DNA of 64,000 nucleotides from Bryobacterales bacterium. Its GTDB lineage: Bacteria > Acidobacteriota > Terriglobia > Bryobacterales > Bryobacteraceae. The notes under the pieces were generated by a model, which worked only from the letters and a program-made list of their open reading frames with translations, was not told where the DNA came from and did no database searches. A program made the position numbers and the translations under genes. Below, one piece after another: positions 33,907 through 41,053 of this stretch; position 1 is the first letter of the stretch; every line of letters starts with the position of its first letter. Where the stretch lies: positions 1 through 64,000 of the forward strand of contig DAIDHC010000024.1 of assembly GCA_027452065.1 (NCBI GenBank), given 5' to 3'.

Positions 33907-35075
33907 TCGGCACCTTTGAAGACCAGTTGTTCGACCCTCGGCAAGTGCTTAAGCTTCATCCCGAGGTAGTTCGATAAATCGGCGGATGTGATGGCCTCCT
34001 GATGATAGGCCGTTACCATCGTTCGGACGTACAGCTTACCCAAGTCCCGAACCCGCATGGTTGCGGGCGGCGCGAAGCCGCCTTCACGTTGCGACTCTTG
34101 ACGATAGGCAGCCAGGTATTGGTCCCGTTTCGTTTGGTAGAAGCTGAGCGGCACCCGGCCCGTTGCCAGCAGTCGCCGCACGATTACTTCGCGGCTTACT
34201 GAGAATCGCTTAGAAAGCGTCTCGATGTCGGACTCGGCGGGATTCCTTGATCCCCACCTCAACGCCTCGACCTCGGTCTCAAGCGCGGATGCGGGCACAA
34301 GAATGTTTCCCGCCACCTCGTTGCAGAAGACCTCTGTACGGCCTTCCTCGGTCGATGCAGCGCGCTCCTCATGAAGGTCGCACAGAGGGCTTTGGCGAAG
34401 GAGAATGTGGGCTAGCTCGTGAAGGAGCGTGAAGACGCGCCCCCGAGGAGAGTCTCTGGCGTTCGCGACTATGACGGGCAGCGGTCGCTCGTAGATCGCG
34501 AAGCCCCGCGCCTCATCCAACTCGGTCTCTCCGGTTTGGAAGACTAGGACGCCGATACCCTCCAACGCCTTCACCCAGTTATTGAGAGCCTCATAGGGCT
34601 GCCGCCATGAGTACTGCGCTCCGAGCGATACGCCCAGTAGTTTACGGGCAGCTTCGGCGAAGTCTTGGGGCGAATCTTGCCAGCGACGGAAGTCAGCTTC
34701 GATGGCCGGCAACTCAATCCCGGAGTCCTCGGCAACTTCCAGCAGGAGTTCGCGTTGAGACCGCGCAAGCCGAATCGCTAGGCTCAGGTCCGGTGATTGC
34801 GTGGGCTTCGCGGTTGCCGGAAGACGGCGGTAGTCCCGTAGGGCGTCGAACTTCTTTGGAGGCTCGGCAAGGAAGAATACGGCTAACGGCCTCTTGTAGA
34901 CTTCTGCGGCCTTCCTAAGCTGAGCTATCGTCGGGGACTCATCTCCCGCTTCCCACTCCGCAAGCCGGTCACTCGACACACCAATCTTCTGGGCTGCCGT
35001 CTCGATGCTGAAGTTCATCGATTCGCGAGCCCATACAAGTAACGCCGGTTTTACGATTGCGCGTATCGAAGGCAC
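33903..35075 (-). CDS. XRE helix-turn-helix protein with ImmA/IrrE metallopeptidase domain
   Basis: This 390-residue protein uses a GTG start with GGGAAAGAG upstream. The HTH lies at about residues 22-50 (FSIETAAQKIGVSSDRLAEWEAGD). The ImmA/IrrE zinc peptidase motif is HELAH (219-223) with a downstream CNEVAGNILVPASAL glutamate. Such proteins cleave or displace a repressor, or act as antitoxins that regulate their own operon. It is first gene of the cargo operon, overlaps the PIN gene, and has a long interrupted palindrome upstream (35110-35137). Confidence 0.9.
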   Translation of the reverse strand: MPSIRAIVKPALLVWARESMNFSIETAAQKIGVSSDRLAEWEAGDESPTIAQLRKAAEVYKRPLAVFFLAEPPKKFDALRDYRRLPATAKPTQSPDLSLAIRLARSQRELLLEVAEDSGIELPAIEADFRRWQDSPQDFAEAARKLLGVSLGAQYSWRQPYEALNNWVKALEGIGVLVFQTGETELDEARGFAIYERPLPVIVANARDSPRGRVFTLLHELAHILLRQSPLCDLHEERAASTEEGRTEVFCNEVAGNILVPASALETEVEALRWGSRNPAESDIETLSKRFSVSREVIVRRLLATGRVPLSFYQTKRDQYLAAYRQESQREGGFAPPATMRVRDLGKLYVRTMVTAYHQEAITSADLSNYLGMKLKHLPRVEQLVFKGAE

Positions 35076-35109
35076 AACTCTTTCCCGTCCCGAGTCCCTA
35101 TTATAGATG

Positions 35110-35137
35110 CGATACCCTCTATACCAGGGAGGTATCG
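35110..35137. promoter_or_regulatory. Interrupted palindrome upstream of the XRE-ImmA gene
   Basis: Arms CGATACC (35110-35116) and GGTATCG (35131-35137) flank 14 bases, and another ATACC copy lies inside. It is about 35 nt upstream of the GTG start, a likely operator for autoregulation by the XRE domain. Confidence 0.5.
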
Positions 35138-35276
35138 GTCCGGCCTGAAAATCGGCAGTTCTGAGTTCATACGAGAGGCTTCGCTGAAGGCGGCTTGCGT
35201 CCGCTTACACTCGCTGGGATTAACTACGGACGTACCGAAACCAGCGCGCAGATATCCGCGAAACGGGGCGTTTCAA

Positions 35277-35303
35277 CCCAATCCCGTTTCGCAACCCGTT
35301 TCG
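35277..35303. repeat. Arm-type integrase-site repeat, right copy
   Basis: Same 27-bp motif as 31092-31118 with one mismatch, 56 nt inside the right attachment repeat. Additional CGAAAC/CGTTTC boxes occur just before it (35235-35275). Confidence 0.6.
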
Positions 35304-35359
35304 AGTGCCTACACCTCCGGCTCGGAGGGTCTCGGAAAGTGTGTTTTTATTGGGATTTT

Positions 35360-35406
35360 ATGGTGCGCCCGGACAGATTCGAACTGCCGACCTTCTGGTT
35401 CGTAGC
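35360..35406. repeat. Right attachment repeat (element-borne tRNA 3' half)
   Basis: The 47-bp copy that joins the chromosomal 5' half of tRNA-Arg at 35407-35437 to rebuild an intact gene. Identical to 30899-30945. Confidence 0.9.
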
Positions 35407-35437
35407 CAGACGCTCTATCCAACTGAGCTACGGGCGC
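35361..35437 (-). tRNA. tRNA-Arg (anticodon ACG)
   Basis: Read on the minus strand, a 7-bp acceptor stem GCGCCCG/CGGGCGC with discriminator A and encoded CCA encloses a D arm (GCTC/GAGC), an anticodon stem TCTGG/CCAGA with loop CTACGAA (anticodon ACG), a 5-base variable loop and a T arm with TTCGAAT. The gene is intact and serves as insertion site of the adjacent element, which supplies its 3' half. Confidence 0.95.
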
Positions 35438-35471
35438 AACTTTCTCATTATACCAACGCCTCGCCCCGCCT

Positions 35472-36587
35472 TCACCCTGCGATCCTTCCCCCCCGGTTCA
35501 GCCTCAACCGCCGCCCGCCCCACTCCACCTCGTTCCCCACCAGCCCCGCCGCCCACACCGCCAGGCCGTGCAAATCCCGCGCCGGAATCAACCACCACAA
35601 CCGCCCCACATCCTCGCTCTCCAGCAGCCTCCCCGCCGCCATCGCCGCCCCATACCGCAGCGCCATCAACCCCGCCGCCATCCACCACGCCCCCGCCGCC
35701 GCCGCCCCGATCGCCCACACCGTCGCGCACGTCACCGGCAGCCCCGCATACCCGCCCCCGCGCGACACGCGGATCGTCCGCGCCCATCTCACCTGGTGCC
35801 TCCACACCGCCCCCCAACTCTCCGCCTCCAGCCTCGTCGCCACCACCGTCCGCGCAATCTCGTTCCGCCGTCCGAGCCCGTGGATCCGCGCCCCAATCTG
35901 ATAATCGTCGGCCAGATACTCGCTCACCGCCTCGAACCCCCCGATCGCCTCCAGGTCCGCCGTCCGGAACCCCAGCGTCGATCCCAGCCCGAATTCGTTC
36001 ACTCCCATCATCGGCGCCACCAGCGTGCTCGCCGCGAAATCCGTCGCCACTCCGAGCCCCTCGAACCGCGCCGCGAAACTCCCTCCCTCGGCCCGGTACA
36101 AACACGTCACAACACCCGTCCCCGCTTCCCCCAACGCCCCAACCACGTCCTCCAGATACCCTTCCGGAGCCACAATATCGGCGTCGTTCACCACCAGCAC
36201 GCTCCCCCGCGCCGCGCGCGCCAGATCGATCAGCGTCCCCACTTTCGCGTTCGCCGCCACGCTGCTGCACTCCACCACCCGCACCCGCCCCTCCGGATAC
36301 CGCCCCCTCCCGGCCGCCTCCTCCGCCGAAGCCGCGTCCTCCTTCCCCCTCACCCCCACCAATACTTCGAACTTCCCTCCATACCTCTGCCCCGCCTGCG
36401 ACCGGATCGCCTCTCCGATCCTCTCCGTCATCGCCCGCACCGGTTTCAGGATCGACACCACGGGCAATTCACCCTCCGCCCGCCGTTTCCGTTTTCCCAT
36501 CTGCCGCGCCACCGCCGCCAGCGCCATCGCCTGGTACGCCGCCGCCGCCGCGCACATCCCCGCCAGCCCCACGCCCCAATAAGTCAC
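35472..36587 (-). CDS. hpnI: Hopanoid-associated glycosyltransferase HpnI
   Basis: With a GTG start at 36587 that overlaps the stop of the SMR-type gene, the protein has 371 residues. An N-terminal membrane helix (WGVGLAGMCAAAAAYQAMAL) is followed by a GT2 domain like ceramide glucosyltransferase: LPVVSILKPV, VVNDADIVAPEGYLEDVV, GSTLGFRTADLEAIGGF, LADDYQIGARI and RHQVRWARTIR. C-terminal membrane helices follow. HpnI transfers an N-acetylglucosamine unit to bacteriohopanetetrol. The upstream 80-residue frame extension is a shadow of the neighbour. Confidence 0.87.
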   Translation of the reverse strand: MTYWGVGLAGMCAAAAAYQAMALAAVARQMGKRKRRAEGELPVVSILKPVRAMTERIGEAIRSQAGQRYGGKFEVLVGVRGKEDAASAEEAAGRGRYPEGRVRVVECSSVAANAKVGTLIDLARAARGSVLVVNDADIVAPEGYLEDVVGALGEAGTGVVTCLYRAEGGSFAARFEGLGVATDFAASTLVAPMMGVNEFGLGSTLGFRTADLEAIGGFEAVSEYLADDYQIGARIHGLGRRNEIARTVVATRLEAESWGAVWRHQVRWARTIRVSRGGGYAGLPVTCATVWAIGAAAAGAWWMAAGLMALRYGAAMAAGRLLESEDVGRLWWLIPARDLHGLAVWAAGLVGNEVEWGGRRLRLNRGGRIAG

Positions 36588-36943
36588 AACGCCAGCAGCG
36601 CAACCCCGCAGGCCACCAGGCACGCCCCGGCCCACCGCCGCGCCTCCACCCGCTCCTTCAACACCACCTTCGCCAGCATCGTCTCCACCACCACGCTTCC
36701 CGCCGTCGCCGGCACCGCGAAGCTCAGCTCCGCTATCGACAGCAGCTTCAGAAACGCGAAGAACGATACCGCCATGAACCCAACCGCCGCCACTATATAG
36801 GGCCGCCTCAACACCGCCGCCGCTTCCCGCACCCATCCCCCGCCCAGACGCACTTCGCCGTGCCTCCGCATTTCCATTGTCTGCAGCAGGTCCGCCGCAA
36901 TCGTCGCCCCCGCCACCACCCCCACCAGAACCCAGCGCGTCAA
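36584..36943 (-). CDS. SMR/EamA-type four-helix membrane protein (subunit 1)
   Basis: With a TTG start at 36943 overlapping the previous stop (TTGA) the protein has 119 residues and four hydrophobic segments, as in small multidrug resistance proteins: WVLVGVVAGATIAADLL, PYIVAAVGFMAVSFFAFLKLL, LSFAVPATAGSVVVETMLAKVVL and WAGACLVACGVALL. The pair with the next gene recalls ArnE/ArnF, the heterodimeric lipid-linked aminoarabinose flippase. Between hpnJ and hpnI it may flip a glycosylated hopanoid intermediate. That role is inference. Confidence 0.78.
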   Translation of the reverse strand: MTRWVLVGVVAGATIAADLLQTMEMRRHGEVRLGGGWVREAAAVLRRPYIVAAVGFMAVSFFAFLKLLSIAELSFAVPATAGSVVVETMLAKVVLKERVEARRWAGACLVACGVALLAL

Positions 36944-37326
36944 TCCGTCTCCCCCACCGCGCTCCCCGTCCGCTCCCGCGTCGTGCTCACCAGCGCCACG
37001 CCCGCCGCAATCAGCGCCGTCCCCGCCCATCTCACCCCTGCCACCCTCTCTCCGAACACATACCGCCCCACCAGCGCCGTCGCAACGTACCCGGCCGAGG
37101 TCACCGGCAGCACAAAGCTCAGGTCCGCCCAGCTCAATAGCGTCATCCGCGTTAGCATCCACAGCGCCAGCAGTCCGATCCCCAGCCCCACCCATGGATT
37201 GAATACCGCCCGCGCCAGCGCCCACGGCGCCAGCCGGATTCCCCCCGGCAGTCCCTTCACTCCCCAGTCCAGCGCCGCGTTCCCCAACGCGTTGCTCGCC
37301 ACCACCACCACCGTCAGCGCCCGCAT
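36940..37326 (-). CDS. SMR/EamA-type four-helix membrane protein (subunit 2)
   Basis: With the ATG at 37326 (Shine-Dalgarno GGAGGCGGGG upstream) the protein has 128 residues and about four membrane helices: VVVVASNALGNAALDWG, VGLGIGLLALWMLTRMTLL, ADLSFVLPVTSAGYVATALVGRYVF and RWAGTALIAAGVALVS. It is a diverged partner of the following gene. It starts 26 nt after hpnJ, in the same operon. The fold is clear; the substrate is not. Confidence 0.78.
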   Translation of the reverse strand: MRALTVVVVASNALGNAALDWGVKGLPGGIRLAPWALARAVFNPWVGLGIGLLALWMLTRMTLLSWADLSFVLPVTSAGYVATALVGRYVFGERVAGVRWAGTALIAAGVALVSTTRERTGSAVGETD

Positions 37327-37352
37327 CCGCAGCCGCCGCGCCCCGCCTCCGC

Positions 37353-38825
37353 TCAAGAAACCCGCTCTCCCGCTTCGCTCAACACCCCCGCCGCCTGCTT
37401 GTCGTGTTGCTCTTTCACAAACCGCTTCCGCTTGCTCCGCAGCGCCAGATACTCTCGCGCTTCCTTGTACAGCCGCGGAATGTCGTTGTTCACCACCGCG
37501 TGCTTCACAACACGCCACGCAGCCTTCGGCCGGAAATAATACTCTCCGTAAAACCGCTCCACCCACTCCACCAGCTCGCCCCGGTTCAGCCCGGGATAAA
37601 TGATGTTCGGTAACTGGTGTCCGCTCTCGTCCGTCATCGAGTCGATCGTGATCAGATTGTTCTTCTTGACGTAGTCGTAAAACTCCGTCCCCGGATACGG
37701 ATGCGCGATCGATACCTGGATCGTCTCCACGTCCAGCCGCTTGGCAAAGTCGATCGTGTTCCGCAGCGTCTGCCGCGACTCCCCCGGCAGCCCCACAATG
37801 AAGTCCCCGTGAATCGTCAGCCCCAGCTTGTGCGCGTTCTCGGTGAACCGCCGCGCCATATCCACCGTCGCGCCCTTTTTGATGTTCTTCAGAACCTGGG
37901 TGTCCCCGGATTCATAGCCCACGATCAACAGCCGCCCCCCGGCTTCCTTCATCGCCTTCAGCGTCTCGTAGTCCGTCGTCACCCTCGACGTGCAAGACCA
38001 TGTGAAGTTCAGCTTCTTCAGCTCCTTGCACAGCTCGATCGTCCGCTCTTTTTTGTAATTGAACGTATCGTCGTCGAAGAAGATCTCCTTCAACCCCGGA
38101 AACGTCTCCAGCGCATACCGGCACTCGTTCACAATGTCCGGAATCGATCGCAGCCGCCACCGGTGCCCCGAGTGCGTCTGCGGCCACAAACAGAACGTAC
38201 ACATCGCCGGACATCCCCGCGAGGTGTAAAACGCCACAAACGGGTTCAGCAGAAACGGCACGTTGTATCGCCGGAAATCCAGGTCCCTCTGGTAGACCTT
38301 CGTCACCCACGGCAGCTCGTCCAGGTTCTCAATCACCCCGCCGTCCGGGTTGTGCGTCACGCTCCCGCCGTTGCGCCAGCTCACCCCAGGCAGTTCGCTC
38401 AGCGGCTTGCCCTGCGCGTAACCCGCAATCTGGTAGTCGAACTCCTTCCGCACAATGAAGTCGATCGCCTTGGAATCCTTGAACGCCTTCTCCGGCTCCA
38501 CCGTCACCGGCGGCCCCACAAACGCCACCTTCAGCTTCGGATTGACGTCCTTCATCATCTCCGCAATCCGCACGTCCACGTGAAATCCCGGCGTCGAGGT
38601 GAAAAGCACCAGCAGCTCGAAATCCCCCGCCATCGCCACCGTCTGCTCGATCGATACCTTGTGCGGCGGCGCGTCCACCACCTTGCTGTCCGCCAGCATC
38701 CCCGCCGGATAACACAGCCACACGGGATACCAATACGACTCGATCTCCCTTGACGCCGGCCATCGCGACCCCGCGCCTCCATCGAAGCCTTCAAACGATG
38801 GCGGATTCAGGAACAGTGTTCTCAT
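37353..38825 (-). CDS. hpnJ: Hopanoid-associated radical SAM protein HpnJ
   Basis: This 490-residue protein begins MRTLFLNPPSFEGFDGGAG, an N-terminus characteristic of HpnJ. A B12-binding-like domain follows (residues about 60-150), then a radical SAM core with CxxxCxxC in TSRGCPAMCTFCLWP and DDDTFNYKKERTIELCKEL. HpnJ acts late in hopanoid side-chain synthesis, converting the sugar attached by HpnI into the cyclitol ether. First gene of the hpnJ-SMR-SMR-hpnI operon. HpnK, HpnH and squalene-hopene cyclase are not in this window. Confidence 0.93.
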   Translation of the reverse strand: MRTLFLNPPSFEGFDGGAGSRWPASREIESYWYPVWLCYPAGMLADSKVVDAPPHKVSIEQTVAMAGDFELLVLFTSTPGFHVDVRIAEMMKDVNPKLKVAFVGPPVTVEPEKAFKDSKAIDFIVRKEFDYQIAGYAQGKPLSELPGVSWRNGGSVTHNPDGGVIENLDELPWVTKVYQRDLDFRRYNVPFLLNPFVAFYTSRGCPAMCTFCLWPQTHSGHRWRLRSIPDIVNECRYALETFPGLKEIFFDDDTFNYKKERTIELCKELKKLNFTWSCTSRVTTDYETLKAMKEAGGRLLIVGYESGDTQVLKNIKKGATVDMARRFTENAHKLGLTIHGDFIVGLPGESRQTLRNTIDFAKRLDVETIQVSIAHPYPGTEFYDYVKKNNLITIDSMTDESGHQLPNIIYPGLNRGELVEWVERFYGEYYFRPKAAWRVVKHAVVNNDIPRLYKEAREYLALRSKRKRFVKEQHDKQAAGVLSEAGERVS

Positions 38826-38858
38826 GCAGTCTCCGGACCGATCTCTTTTTTTGTCTGT

Positions 38859-39632
38859 CTACTCGTCGCCGGCGGCCGGCTCAGCCTCGGCCGAATCCGC
38901 GGTCTTTGCCGGATTCGCAAACCGGATGCTCAACTGCACCGGACCCACCAGGCGCGTGTCCACCAGCGACTCGATATGCCTCGGTACCGCCACCCCGTCG
39001 TTCATCCCGTACTCGCGCACGAATTCCATCTTCTTGAAGAATATCGACGGCGATTTCACAAATCGCCCCGACTCGCGCACCGGCATGCACGTCTCCGGGT
39101 CCAGCCACAGCTCACCCTTGAACAAACCAACCTTCTTGTGACGCGGCGCAAGATGAAATACGTACACTTGCTTTCCGTTTCTTTCTTCCAGCCCCCGGTA
39201 CCGGAACTTGTAGTTCGCCGCCGTGATCGCCATGTCCTGCTGCGAACCCTGCGCCTGAACCTCTGCGGTCAAATACCGTGCGATGACGTCTTTCTTCACC
39301 GTGCTGTCTCCGCTGAAGCCCAGCATGTGATACGTCACTTTCCCTACCTTGGAAATGTTTCTCAGTGCGTGTAACTTCCCGTGTTTCTTCAGCTTCGGCA
39401 GCTCGGCGTCGATGTCCACTTCCATCGTCACCCCGCGCAGAGCCTGCTTCTGCTGCTCGGTCGCCGCAAAGTACCGGTTCAGAATCTGCGTGTCCTGCGC
39501 GTCCGGCTTTCCGAAAAAGCCCAAACCCGCCGTTGCGTCCAATCCCCCCGCCTGCAGATTCGACGCGCTTCCTCCGGCCACCGCCAGCGCCACCCACACT
39601 GCCCTAGTTATGATTCCTGAAAGTCTCTTCAC
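38859..39632 (-). CDS. Exported LolA-fold-like (outer-membrane lipoprotein-sorting) protein
   Basis: A GTG at 39632 (VKRLSGIITRAVWVALAVAGG) gives 257 residues with a signal peptide. An AGGAGG lies about 22 nt further up, so the true start is uncertain. The body has the curved-sheet pattern of LolA-like proteins: GVTMEVDIDAELPKLKKHG, KVTYHMLGFSGDSTVKKDVIARYL, YKFRYRGLEERNGKQVYVFHLAPRHKKVGLFKGELWLDPETCMPVRESG. It is probably periplasmic and lipid-handling. It lies 33 nt upstream of hpnJ on the same strand, which is suggestive for hopanoid trafficking but not proof. Confidence 0.7.
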   Translation of the reverse strand: MKRLSGIITRAVWVALAVAGGSASNLQAGGLDATAGLGFFGKPDAQDTQILNRYFAATEQQKQALRGVTMEVDIDAELPKLKKHGKLHALRNISKVGKVTYHMLGFSGDSTVKKDVIARYLTAEVQAQGSQQDMAITAANYKFRYRGLEERNGKQVYVFHLAPRHKKVGLFKGELWLDPETCMPVRESGRFVKSPSIFFKKMEFVREYGMNDGVAVPRHIESLVDTRLVGPVQLSIRFANPAKTADSAEAEPAAGDE

Positions 39633-39757
39633 TATAATGACCCAGCGAAAGCGAACCTCCTGCCATTGTAGCTCACCCCTGGCAGCCACCTGGCGGAGGA
39701 CTCTTCCGTGCTCCTATATCTACGATGCTCTCCGGCATCTGAAATGTTCGTTCAAAA

Positions 39758-40051
39758 CTATCCTGTTTGCTTCAGCTTAGCTTCCGCCCTCATCTTGTCC
39801 ATCACTTCCGCCACCAGTTCCTTCGCCTCCTCCAGGCACTGCATTACCACCTGCACGTCCATTGCCGGTCTCCCCGGCTGCCGCGCGCTCTGGCAATAAA
39901 CCCCATGTTGTCCTACCAGTACCAGTGCGTCGGTCAACAGGTCCAGCGTCACCGCCAGCCGCCCCCTCTCCGGCCCCATTGCGAATTCCAGCTTCTCCAA
40001 CTCCTCCCGCCGCCCGCCTGAAAGCAATCCCTTTCCTCCCTCTCGCTTCAC
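39758..40051 (-). CDS. Small conserved-looking hypothetical protein
   Basis: A 97-residue protein with a GTG start overlapping the stop of the preceding TPR-like gene (GTGA). It is helical and charged, with no signal peptide, Cys motif or recognised domain (EELEKLEFAMGPERGRL, VVMQCLEEAKELVAEVMDKM). The overlap supports translation. Function unknown. Confidence 0.6.
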   Translation of the reverse strand: MKREGGKGLLSGGRREELEKLEFAMGPERGRLAVTLDLLTDALVLVGQHGVYCQSARQPGRPAMDVQVVMQCLEEAKELVAEVMDKMRAEAKLKQTG

Positions 40052-40971
40052 TTCTTCCTCGTCGCCGGCCCCAACTCGCCCTTGATCGCCTTTACGTTCG
40101 CCGCCGCCTGCTGCTGCAGCGGACTCTTGATTGCCGCCGACTGCGTCGAATACTTCAATGCGTCCTGCAACAACGCCCGGTTCGGCTTCCCCGTTCCCGC
40201 CTTCGCCATCTTGTAGTCCGCCAGCCCCAGATTGAACAGCCCCATACCCAGCACCGAACTCCCCGGCGGCAGCAGCGGCACCGCCGCCCGCAGCGATTTA
40301 TCCGCCGCCTCGAGCTGGTTCTCGCTGATCTGCGCCAGCCCCAGATACCAGTAGCCCAGCCCCAGCGTCGTGTTCTTCCTCTTCGTCCAGTCCTCGTCGC
40401 TCATCCCCTCCGGCTTCGCCTTCCCCTGCATCAGCGCCACCAGCTTCCCCGCATAGTCCAGCACCTTCTGCTGCCTCTGCTTGCCCTGGTTATAATCGCA
40501 GGCCACCAGCAGAGCGTCCTCGCTGTCCGGATAATCCGCCGCCAGCTTCTCCGCCTCCGCGCCCGCCTTCTCTCCCGGCCCGCTCTGCTGCATCGCGCGC
40601 AGATACGGCCCGATGGCCTGCGCCACATACGGGCTCTTCGGATTCTGCTCCCGCAACTGGTCCACTAACGCCACCGTATCGGCCGGATTCTGCGACTGCA
40701 CCGCCGTCGAAAACAGCGAATACTCGGTGTAGGTGTCCACCTGCTTCGCATATTCGGCCGTCGCCCTCCCGTCCACATCGTCCTTGGCGCTCTTCACCGC
40801 TTCCCGCGCCAGCTTCGACGTCTCCGCCGCCCACTGCTTCACCCCCGCGGCGTCTTTCTTCGCCTCCGCGGCTTTCAAATTGTCATAAGCCTGCTTCACC
40901 GCGTCCGTCCCCTGCCCAAACAACCCGGCCGCGGCCAGCGCCATCCCCAATCCCCATGTCAGTGCTCGCAT
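40048..40971 (-). CDS. Exported TPR-like repeat protein
   Basis: This 307-residue protein has a signal peptide (ALTWGLGMALAAAGLFGQ). Helical repeats resembling degenerate TPRs follow (AYDNLKAAEAKKDAAGVKQWAAET, NTTLGLGYWYLGLAQISENQLEAADKSLRAAVPLLP). The GYWYLGLAQ..L..A segment is TPR-like. It is probably periplasmic and protein-binding. Upstream of and overlapping a 97-residue gene. Function unknown. Confidence 0.72.
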   Translation of the reverse strand: MRALTWGLGMALAAAGLFGQGTDAVKQAYDNLKAAEAKKDAAGVKQWAAETSKLAREAVKSAKDDVDGRATAEYAKQVDTYTEYSLFSTAVQSQNPADTVALVDQLREQNPKSPYVAQAIGPYLRAMQQSGPGEKAGAEAEKLAADYPDSEDALLVACDYNQGKQRQQKVLDYAGKLVALMQGKAKPEGMSDEDWTKRKNTTLGLGYWYLGLAQISENQLEAADKSLRAAVPLLPPGSSVLGMGLFNLGLADYKMAKAGTGKPNRALLQDALKYSTQSAAIKSPLQQQAAANVKAIKGELGPATRKK

Positions 40972-41053
40972 CGCACCCTCCTGTCACGCGGTACTCTACC
41001 ACAGCCGCCCCTCCCCTGTGCTACCCTCGGGCCAGCCGCCGCATCTAACCCCC

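Larger units (their letters stand above)
30899..35406. mobile_element. 4.5-kb integrative element in tRNA-Arg(ACG)
   Basis: A 47-bp identical direct repeat (30899-30945 and 35360-35406) made of the 3' half of tRNA-Arg bounds a segment with a tyrosine integrase, an XRE-ImmA/IrrE gene, a PIN gene and a nucleoside-deoxyribosyltransferase-like gene. The right copy completes the intact tRNA gene. The left copy is the displaced chromosomal 3' half. Base composition is less GC-rich than the flanks. Repeated 27-bp motifs lie just inside each end. No replication or transfer genes are present, so the element must be mobilised by others or is only self-excising. Confidence 0.88.

Noticed and set aside
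35195-37603. 802-residue plus-strand frame over tRNA, hpnI and the SMR genes
   Set aside because: Runs through a tRNA gene and is composed of Pro/Ser/Arg repeats; antisense to real genes.
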